Shown here in pieces: positions 1 to 4,402 of a stretch of 5,773 nucleotides of DNA (its first letter is position 1; each line of letters opens with the position of its first letter). The notes under the pieces were generated by a model. The model did no database searches and had not been told where the DNA came from. It saw only the letters and a program-made list of their open reading frames with translations. The position numbers and the translations under genes are program-made. This stretch comes from Candidatus Nanohalarchaeota archaeon. GTDB lineage: Archaea; EX4484-52; B79-G9. The stretch covers positions 1 to 5,773 of the forward strand of contig JAFCBW010000078.1 of assembly GCA_017610525.1 (NCBI GenBank), given 5' to 3'.

Positions 1-29
1 TTTGGTGCTGCTCGCGATTTTCTCATCAT
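1..29 (-). CDS. Possible start of a further minus-strand gene (5' fragment)
   Basis: Fifteen bases after the stop of the ArsR-like gene, the minus strand has two adjacent ATG codons (29-27 and 26-24) followed by an open frame to the edge, reading MMRKSRAAP. A purine-rich GAGATGAG lies just ahead and could act as a ribosome binding site. The close spacing would fit a second gene in the same transcript. Only nine codons are visible, so no function can be given. The same bases contain ATGATGA, which matches the archaeal box C consensus, so the start of a box C/D guide RNA is an alternative. Its D box would lie outside the window. Confidence 0.25.
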
Positions 30-44
30 CTCATCTCTTTTCTT

Positions 45-707
45 TTACCTATTCATCGGGTAAGTGTTTGCTATCTCTCCTATATTTACGGGATATGATT
101 TCAGCTTAAGTGTCGTTTCTTTTGTTGATTTTTCTGATTCTATGAGGTTTGATTCTTCCAGAATCTTTATGTGCTTCATGAGCAGGGGATAGCACCCGCC
201 GCTGTCTTCTACGAGGTCTTTTAGTTTTGCGGCACCGTCTCTACATAATGTGAGATATATCTGGAGCCTTGTCGGGTGTGAAAGTGCCTTGTATGTCTCT
301 GCTGTTTTCCTGACTTTTTTCATCAAGTGCATCCTGTGCAGGATGGATTCTAATACCTGTGCGTCGGGACTGGTTTTTTTTGATTCCAGAAGAACATCGT
401 AACTGTTTTTGGAGAATGATATCAGCCCTATACCCATCTCTTTCAGTATTTTTTTCTCGTTTGTGACTGATTGTATCTGCTGTTTTGGGAGCGCGATGTA
501 TGTCTTGTGGGCGGCTTGTCGGAAGTGTGAGCATGTGCCGATGGATTCAGGTATCTCTGAAATCCCGGATTTAACGTCGATAACTGTTAACAACTGATTG
601 TCTGAACATACGAAGCAGGCTTCTTTTTTTAGAATCGGTACCCGTGGCATGACTAGGGCAAAGTCTCTTTCCAGTAATTTCTGAAGCAGATTAAGCGAAT
701 CATCCAT
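45..707 (-). CDS. ArsR-like winged-helix protein with N-terminal PD-(D/E)XK-like domain
   Basis: This 220-residue protein is probably a cytoplasmic DNA-binding regulator. Residues about 133-205 form an ArsR-type winged helix. The motif ALSHPTRLQIYLTL (141-154) is the classic first helix of the family. A putative recognition helix follows at about 172-186 and a wing at about 188-204. No metal-binding cysteine box like that of the ArsR/SmtB metal sensors is visible. Residues about 12-110 look like a restriction-endonuclease fold. VIDVKSG (42-48) resembles the (D/E)XK strand, with E29 one strand earlier. FRQAAHKTYIALP (62-74) resembles the helix-strand that follows, and MGIGLISF (91-98) the last strand. 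This fold assignment is inference from pattern. The ATG at 707 follows AT-rich DNA with only a weak GAGAT ahead of it. The gene stands alone downstream of a 331-base spacer rich in repeats, which may include its own operators. The regulator call is firmer than the nuclease-like call. Confidence 0.8.
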   Translation of the reverse strand: MDDSLNLLQKLLERDFALVMPRVPILKKEACFVCSDNQLLTVIDVKSGISEIPESIGTCSHFRQAAHKTYIALPKQQIQSVTNEKKILKEMGIGLISFSKNSYDVLLESKKTSPDAQVLESILHRMHLMKKVRKTAETYKALSHPTRLQIYLTLCRDGAAKLKDLVEDSGGCYPLLMKHIKILEESNLIESEKSTKETTLKLKSYPVNIGEIANTYPMNR

Positions 708-724
708 AGAATATTATCTCTTAG

Positions 725-757
725 ATTTTTAACGATCAGTAAAAGCCATAAATTATT
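725..757 (-). promoter_or_regulatory. Candidate TATA region of the ArsR-like gene
   Basis: On the minus strand, TTAAAAAT (732-725) lies 18-25 bases before the ATG at 707. A second AT-rich box, AATAATTTAT, lies at 757-748. The first would give an almost leaderless message. The second would leave a leader of about 20 bases containing GAGAT. Neither is a strong match to the archaeal TATA consensus. Confidence 0.25.
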
Positions 758-863
758 GAAGGGACGGCTTTTCCAGATATATCAAGGCAACGTGCCCTGA
801 GCATACAACCACACAAATATATGGCGACAGAAGCATATAAATGTTTGGATATATAACGAGAAA

Positions 864-895
864 GTTACTTAACTAAATGGTTACTTAACTGAAAT
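864..895. repeat. Tandem 16-base repeat with GTTACTTAACT core
   Basis: GTTACTTAACT occurs at 864-874 and again at 880-890, a 16-base period with 13 of 16 bases identical overall. Each core is a near palindrome, GTTA-CT-TAAC, as expected for a dimeric winged-helix binding site. It lies about 160-190 bases upstream of the ArsR-like gene. The operator role is inference. Confidence 0.5.
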
Positions 896-929
896 ATTAT
901 GGCTTGTAGGTGTTGATAGAATATATAGT

Positions 930-961
930 GAAGGCACTAATAAATTGAGCAGAGTGCCTTC
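930..961. repeat. 9-bp perfect inverted repeat (possible hairpin)
   Basis: GAAGGCACT (930-938) and AGTGCCTTC (953-961) are exact reverse complements separated by 14 bases. On the minus strand the hairpin lies about 80-110 bases past the stop of the coiled-coil gene and is followed by an AT-rich run without a clear T tract. A transcript-end role is possible but not shown, and it could equally be a dyad binding site. Confidence 0.5.
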
Positions 962-965
962 CCAT

Positions 966-1025
966 ATAGATCAAGGCAAATTGGTTTTTGGTTATGTTTG
1001 CTCATTTATTTCATGCCTTGACTAT
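966..1025. repeat. Inverted repeat built from TCAAGGCA
   Basis: TCAAGGCA (971-978) and its reverse complement TGCCTTGA (1014-1021) face each other across 35 bases. Outside them ATAG (966-969) and CTAT (1022-1025) also pair, with one unpaired A on the left arm. The structure lies directly after the stop of the minus-strand coiled-coil gene. Confidence 0.45.
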
Positions 1026-1038
1026 AGGAGAAGAAGAA

Positions 1039-1917
1039 TTACTGCTTTAGGTATAATTCGATGTATTCGAAAGCAAGGGATAATGTCCTGTCATCTTTTA
1101 CGTTTGGGTCCAGGTCTTTTGGGCACCAGAAATCGGCCATGAAAACAATCTTAAGCCCGCCGTCGGTAACAATGCCTGAAGGGATGCTTATTTTTTTTTC
1201 TAACTGCGCACTTTTGTCTGCTGTAAAGCTCGCCACACAAGTGTCATTTGCGAAGACAGATATGGGCTTCCCTGCCAAGGCACCAGGCACGAATATTTTT
1301 GCGGTTAATTCGTATTCCTTTCCAGGAGATATGTTGAAGTATAAGACAGGATCTTTGCTGTCTTTTCCTGCCCACCGGAAACTGCCATCAGAAGGCCACC
1401 AGCCATATTTCAGGGCCTGGTTTTCTTGCTGGGTGCCGGCCATATCTATCCTGCCAAGTTCCAGGTATGTGATGTCAAAAATATTGGAGGAGCCTAAGCT
1501 TTTTGATTGTCTGTTTGTAGTTTGGGGAGAATCAAAAATCATGGGATTTGGGGGTAAATTGGAGGATTCCAAGCTTTTTGATTGTTGGTTCATACTTTGT
1601 GGACAATCAAAAATATCTGATGATTGTTCTTTTGTTTCCTGGAAGACAGATGGCTGGGCAAAGTCATCCGGGGGGGGATAATTATTGTAGTAACCGGATT
1701 GTGGAGCAATCGGGGCGGGTTGAGAAGGTATGGGTGCAGGGGTTTGAGTTTGGGGTTTGGATGATTGGGAAACTAAAATGGAGTTTTGCAGATCATCGAA
1801 TTCTGCCATGAGCGATTCTAATAGTTCTGTTGCCTGCTTTGTTTTTTCTTCAAGGTATTTGCCTTTTTCTTCCAGCTCGATTATTTTTTGTTCAAGCATT
1901 TTTTTAGTTCTAATCAT
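1039..1917 (-). CDS. Coiled-coil protein with repeat linker and GWWP/FRW beta-sandwich-like domain
   Basis: This is a 292-residue protein of unknown function. Residues 1-48 are rich in K, E and L with heptad spacing and should form a coiled coil. Residues 50-100 are a low-complexity Pro/Gln/Ser linker (QTQTPAPIPSQPAPIAPQS). At 102-120 and 127-145 there are two copies of an IFD-PQ-QSKSL-SSN unit, then a third IFD at 146. Residues about 150-292 look like a beta sandwich: GWWPSDGSFRWAGK (172-185), a PG-turn strand segment (198-215), and a late acidic and DDR segment (261-279). From memory, this resembles the GWYPxE...FRW domain attached to some glycosyltransferases and methyltransferases, which suggests a sugar or polymer ligand; that link is inference. 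There is no signal peptide or membrane segment, so it is probably cytoplasmic. The ATG at 1917 has no ribosome binding site but has a TATA-like box at leaderless distance. A run of eight C lies in codons 81-83. Confidence 0.75.
   Translation of the reverse strand: MIRTKKMLEQKIIELEEKGKYLEEKTKQATELLESLMAEFDDLQNSILVSQSSKPQTQTPAPIPSQPAPIAPQSGYYNNYPPPDDFAQPSVFQETKEQSSDIFDCPQSMNQQSKSLESSNLPPNPMIFDSPQTTNRQSKSLGSSNIFDITYLELGRIDMAGTQQENQALKYGWWPSDGSFRWAGKDSKDPVLYFNISPGKEYELTAKIFVPGALAGKPISVFANDTCVASFTADKSAQLEKKISIPSGIVTDGGLKIVFMADFWCPKDLDPNVKDDRTLSLAFEYIELYLKQ
1483..1614 (-). repeat. Internal 75-base coding repeat in the linker
   Basis: Within the coiled-coil gene, a segment recurs at an offset of exactly 75 bases. 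AAGCTTTTTGATTGT on the plus strand is identical at 1496-1510 and 1571-1585, and flanking bases are also similar. It encodes the IFD-PQ-QSKSL-SSN unit twice (codons 102-126 and 127-145), the second copy lacking the final LPPNPM. This is a recent-looking in-frame tandem duplication in a flexible linker. Confidence 0.75.
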
Positions 1918-1940
1918 TGAGTTAAAATATAATATCAGAA

Positions 1941-1951
1941 ATTAAAATAAG
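1941..1951 (-). promoter_or_regulatory. TATA-like box of the coiled-coil gene
   Basis: On the minus strand CTTATTTTAAT covers 1951-1941, which is 24-34 bases before the ATG at 1917. That is the distance expected of an archaeal TATA box when transcription starts at or next to the start codon. The absence of any Shine-Dalgarno sequence in TTTTAACTCA-ATG agrees with a leaderless message. A second AT-rich run at 1935-1924 is too close to serve. Confidence 0.4.
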
Positions 1952-1972
1952 TTTGCATTTTTGATGTGAATT

Positions 1973-1987
1973 ATCTGTGACTCAGAT
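1973..1987. promoter_or_regulatory. 15-base near-perfect palindrome
   Basis: ATCTGTGACTCAGAT has arms that pair at six of seven positions around a central A. It lies 56-70 bases upstream of the coiled-coil gene start and about 20 bases before its TATA-like box, a usual place for an activator site. The assignment is by position only. Confidence 0.3.
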
Positions 1988-2134
1988 GATATAAAAAGAA
2001 AAAAGAAAAGAGAAGCTTGAACCCGAACAAGGCAGTCATTGCTTTTTTGATTTTTGATTTGGTTCACTCTAATTCAAGGATACGGGACCCGTACGGAATG
2101 TGCCTATTTCTACAATATCGCTGACACAGATAAA

Positions 2135-2211
2135 AAAAATCGCCTGAAATCCGCTATCCCAATCGGAGCAAGCTCCGGGGTATTACGCGGATTTCTAAGC
2201 CGGCGATTTTT
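2135..2211. repeat. Composite hairpin 1 of a tandem pair
   Basis: Three nested arms pair. AAAAATCGCC (2135-2144) pairs with GGCGATTTTT (2202-2211), GAAATCCGC (2146-2154) with GCGGATTTC (2187-2195), and the apex CGGAGC (2164-2169) with GCTCCG (2172-2177) across a two-base AA loop. All three pairings are exact. The apex is followed by GGGTATT, which can partly pair with TATCCC at 2155-2160. The whole forms a 77-base, almost continuous stem, stable as RNA or as single-stranded DNA. Confidence 0.8.
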
Positions 2212-2213
2212 AG

Positions 2214-2271
2214 TATTCCCAAGTGATTTATATCCGCAGCAAGCTGCGGGGTATTTACCCACTTGGGAATA
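2214..2271. repeat. Composite hairpin 2 of a tandem pair
   Basis: TATTCCCAAGTG (2214-2225) pairs exactly with CACTTGGGAATA (2260-2271). The apex CCGCAGC (2234-2240) pairs with GCTGCGG (2243-2249) across an AA loop. Its core at 2235-2255 matches the first hairpin's core at 2164-2184 in 19 of 21 bases, and the two differences are a G-C pair changed to C-G. The outer arms share no obvious sequence with those of hairpin 1. It begins two bases after hairpin 1 ends. Confidence 0.8.
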
Positions 2272-2300
2272 AACGTATTTACCAGACAATAATACCAATG

Positions 2301-2310
2301 AATATTTATT
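2301..2310 (+). promoter_or_regulatory. TATA-like box of atpF
   Basis: AATATTTATT lies 24-33 bases before the ATG at 2334, the spacing of an archaeal TATA box for a leaderless message. It overlaps by one base a copy of TCAAGGCA (2310-2317) placed between the box and the presumed start site, where a bound protein would block the polymerase. Confidence 0.4.
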
Positions 2311-2333
2311 CAAGGCATGTGATTATATGTTCT

Positions 2334-2594
2334 ATGGAGAGTATGAAAGCTATGAAGTCTGTTGTTGTCGGTGATGATTTTTTTGTTGCAGGGTTCCTTT
2401 ACGGGGGTTTTGATAAGGGGGTTGTGGTGCGGGACAGAAAAGAGGCCATAGGGAAGATTGATAAGATTATTGATGACGGCGATGTCGGGCTGATTGTTGT
2501 TTCAAAGGCGCTTGTTGAGGGTGAGATGGAGTATGTAAATGGGATTAAGTGCGACGGCGCAAAGCCGCTTTTGGTTGAGGTACGGGGCTATTAA
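2334..2594 (+). CDS. atpF: A-type ATP synthase subunit F, short form
   Basis: Subunit F is a small central-stalk protein of the A/V-type ATPase that contacts subunit D and modulates ATP hydrolysis at the membrane-attached A1 sector. The match rests on MKSVVVGDD (the usual MK-V-GD start), FVAGFLYGG, the acidic-flanked helix ending in IDDGDVGLIVVSK, and the final strand KPLLVEV. The gene sits immediately before atpA, as in most archaeal operons. I take the ATG at 2334 (86 residues) because of the TATA-like box; ATGs at 2298, 2343 and 2352 share the frame. From 2352, where family members normally begin, only 80 residues remain, against roughly 100 in typical members. The missing part is the C-terminal helical tail after the last strand. 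The stop is TAA, and there are only 14 bases to atpA, so no lost tail is hidden downstream. Subunit C, the usual upstream neighbour, is absent. Confidence 0.85.
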   Translation: MESMKAMKSVVVGDDFFVAGFLYGGFDKGVVVRDRKEAIGKIDKIIDDGDVGLIVVSKALVEGEMEYVNGIKCDGAKPLLVEVRGY

Positions 2595-2608
2595 ATAGTG
2601 AATAATTA

Positions 2609-4384
2609 ATGGTGTTTATGTTGAATGTGAAATGCAAAAAGATTCGCGGAAAGATCATGAAGGTTGCGGGACCTGTTGTTGTTGCCAAGGAGATGGCTGG
2701 CGCAAAGATGTATAATATGGTTGAGGTATCGGATGAGAGGCTGATCGGGGAGGTTATTGAGCTTAAGGGTGATAAGGCAATCATACAGGTGTATGAGGAG
2801 ACTTCCGGGCTTAAGCCAGGGGATGTTGTTGTTAGTACAGGCAGGGCGCTTTCTGTGGAGCTTGGGCCGGGGATTATCGGCTCTATCTATGACGGGATAC
2901 AGAGGCCGCTTGAGCTTATCAGGAAGAATAGCGGGATATTTATCAGGAGGGGAGAGAGGCCGGATGCTATTGATAAGAAGAGGAAGTGGCATTTTTTCGG
3001 GTGTGTCAAAAAGGGGAATAAAGTTCATGCAGGGTCGATTGTCGGCAGTGTCAAGGAGAGCGGGGCTATTGAGAATAGGATCATGGTTCCGCCGGATGTT
3101 TCCAGCGGGGTTGTGCGCAAGATAGGGGATGGGAAGTTTTGTGTTGATGATGTTGTATGTGAGATTGATTGTGCGAATGGTGCTAAAAGGAGCATCACTA
3201 TGTGCCATGTGTGGCCTGTGAGGGAGAAGAGGGGTTATGCCAAAAAGTTTGCGCCAAGGGAGCCGCTGGTTACAGGGCAGAGGGTTGTTGATATGTTTTA
3301 CCCGGTTGCAAAGGGCGGCACTGCGGCAATTCCCGGGCCGTTCGGGGCAGGGAAGACTGTTACTTTGCACCAGATCGCGAAGTGGGCTGATGCGGATATC
3401 ATTGTTTACGTGGGGTGCGGGGAGAGGGGTAATGAGATGACTAATGTGCTTGAGGAGCTGCCTAAGCTTGTTGATAAGAATACGGGTAAGCCGCTTATGG
3501 AGAGGACTATCTTGATTGCGAATACGTCGAATATGCCGGTGGCTGCGCGTGAGGCGTCTATATATACCGGTGTGACTATTGCAGAATATTACAGGGATAT
3601 GGGGTATTGTGTCGCGCTTATTGCTGACAGTACGTCGCGGTGGGCTGAGGCTATGCGTGAGATTTCGTCCAGGCTTGAGGAGATGCCAGGGGAGGAAGGG
3701 TACCCTGCTTATCTTTCGTCGAGGCTTTCTGAGTTTTACGAGAGGAGCGGGCTTGTTGAGACTTTGAGCGGGAAGATGGGCAGTGTGTCTATTATCGGGG
3801 CTGTGTCGCCGCAGGGAGGGGATTTTTCTGAGCCTGTGACGCAGTGTACTGTGAGGGTCACTAAGTGTTTCTGGGCGCTTGATGCTAAGCTTGCGGATAT
3901 GCGGCATTTCCCGGCTGTGAACTGGAATAAGTCTTATAGCCTGTATGCACGTGTGCTTTCGGGGTGGTATAAGGAGAGGCTTTCTGATGACTGGAGCCAT
4001 GCGCGCGCTGAGCTTGTCAAGATCCTTAAGAAGGAGTCGGAGTTAAAGGAGGTTGTGCAGCTTGTGGGGATGGATGCGCTACCTTATCGCGACCAGTTGA
4101 CGATGCTTGCGGCGAAGATCATAAGGGAGGATTTTTTGCAGCAGGATGTGTTCCATAAGAATGATAGTTATTGCAGTGTTGATAAGCAGATGAAGATGAT
4201 GAATGTGATCCTGAAGTTCTATGATGAGGGCAATAAGGTTTCGGGGGATATCAAAAAGATCAGGGAGATGGATTGCGCGCGGAGGATTGCGCTTCTGAGG
4301 TATGCGGATGAGGAAAAGGTGGATACTGAGTATAAGGGTATTGTCAAGGGGATTGCGGATGAGTTTTCGAAGATTGGCGGGTGA
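2609..4384 (+). CDS. atpA: A-type ATP synthase catalytic subunit A
   Basis: This is the nucleotide-binding catalytic subunit (EC 7.1.2.2 family), three copies of which alternate with subunit B in the A1 head to make or hydrolyse ATP. At 591 residues it is of normal length and has no intein. The N-terminal beta barrel begins near GKIMKVAGPVVV (14-25). The bulge domain specific to A/V-type catalytic subunits spans about 115-190. The P-loop is GPFGAGKT (243-250), the catalytic-glutamate GER segment CGERGNEM (270-277), and Walker B VALIADSTSRWAEAM (335-349). The helical C-terminal domain starts near 440 and includes QLVGMDALP (484-492) and REDFLQQDVF (506-515). Two positions depart from the common sequence: A247 replaces the usual Ser of GPFGSGKT, and SPQGGDFSEP (400-409) replaces SPPGGDFSEP. 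I chose ATG 2609; ATG 2618 is a close alternative, since homologues start just before GKI. No clear ribosome binding site is seen. It is probably co-transcribed with atpF. Confidence 0.97.
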   Translation: MVFMLNVKCKKIRGKIMKVAGPVVVAKEMAGAKMYNMVEVSDERLIGEVIELKGDKAIIQVYEETSGLKPGDVVVSTGRALSVELGPGIIGSIYDGIQRPLELIRKNSGIFIRRGERPDAIDKKRKWHFFGCVKKGNKVHAGSIVGSVKESGAIENRIMVPPDVSSGVVRKIGDGKFCVDDVVCEIDCANGAKRSITMCHVWPVREKRGYAKKFAPREPLVTGQRVVDMFYPVAKGGTAAIPGPFGAGKTVTLHQIAKWADADIIVYVGCGERGNEMTNVLEELPKLVDKNTGKPLMERTILIANTSNMPVAAREASIYTGVTIAEYYRDMGYCVALIADSTSRWAEAMREISSRLEEMPGEEGYPAYLSSRLSEFYERSGLVETLSGKMGSVSIIGAVSPQGGDFSEPVTQCTVRVTKCFWALDAKLADMRHFPAVNWNKSYSLYARVLSGWYKERLSDDWSHARAELVKILKKESELKEVVQLVGMDALPYRDQLTMLAAKIIREDFLQQDVFHKNDSYCSVDKQMKMMNVILKFYDEGNKVSGDIKKIREMDCARRIALLRYADEEKVDTEYKGIVKGIADEFSKIGG

Positions 4385-4402
4385 ATGAGGCTGTGGTTTT
4401 GA

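Larger units (their letters stand above)
767..979. repeat. Pair of 24-base imperfect direct repeats
   Basis: Positions 767-790 and 956-979 align without gaps at 20 of 24 bases. The shared end is ATCAAGGCAA, preceded by an AT-rich ATAT stretch and CC. The copies are 189 bases apart in the same orientation. They could be protein-binding sites or remnants of a small duplicated element. Confidence 0.55.
708..1038. other. Repeat-rich intergenic spacer
   Basis: This 331-base stretch between two minus-strand genes has no convincing gene. It is AT-rich and holds a pair of 24-base direct repeats, two inverted repeats, three copies of TCAAGGCA and a tandem GTTACTTAACT motif, each described separately. 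It serves as the 3' region of the coiled-coil gene and the 5' region of the ArsR-like gene, so regulatory and terminator functions are both possible. Confidence 0.6.
1918..2333. other. Divergent intergenic region between the coiled-coil gene and atpF
   Basis: This 416-base region has no convincing gene on either strand. From left to right it holds the TATA-like box of the minus-strand gene, a 15-base palindrome, a purine-only run of A and G (about 1993-2014), a 13-base odd palindrome TACGGGACCCGTA (2081-2093), two composite hairpins (2135-2271) and the TATA-like box of atpF. I checked 2000-2130 for a tRNA-like T-arm and found none that folds. Confidence 0.6.

Noticed and set aside
753..836. 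27-codon minus-strand frame (MLLSPYICVVV...) upstream of the ArsR-like gene
   Set aside because: It has no ribosome binding site, its TATA-like run is too close to the ATG, and it covers one of the direct repeats. A leader peptide is possible but unsupported.
945..1142. 65-codon plus-strand frame starting in the spacer
   Set aside because: It starts with TTG, has no ribosome binding site, spans the repeats and runs antisense into the coiled-coil gene.
1061..1681. 206-codon plus-strand open frame opposite the coiled-coil gene
   Set aside because: The minus-strand frame has a coherent domain layout (coiled coil, repeat linker, folded domain) and a promoter-like box. The plus-strand product shows no recognisable pattern.
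2010..2050. tRNA-like GTTCGGGTTCAAGC on the minus strand
   Set aside because: It resembles a T-arm, but no matching acceptor, D or anticodon arms can be folded around it.
2081..2093. Odd palindrome TACGGGACCCGTA
   Set aside because: It is a real 6-bp dyad, but too short and not clearly placed relative to either promoter to call a site.
2110..2313. 67-codon minus-strand frame across the hairpins
   Set aside because: Its sequence is dictated by the palindromes, and it has no start signal or recognisable product.
708..2333. CRISPR-like array
   Set aside because: The repeats differ in length, orientation and spacing, and no regular repeat-spacer pattern exists.
2606..4000. 464-codon open frame antisense to atpA
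   Set aside because: It lies fully inside the well-recognised atpA gene. Its product is low-complexity Arg/Pro/His-rich, as expected from reading G-rich codons backwards.
4385..4402. Five-codon frame MRLWF between atpA and the AlbA_2 gene
   Set aside because: It is too short to support, although its ATG abuts the atpA stop and its TGA abuts the next ATG, which may help translational coupling.
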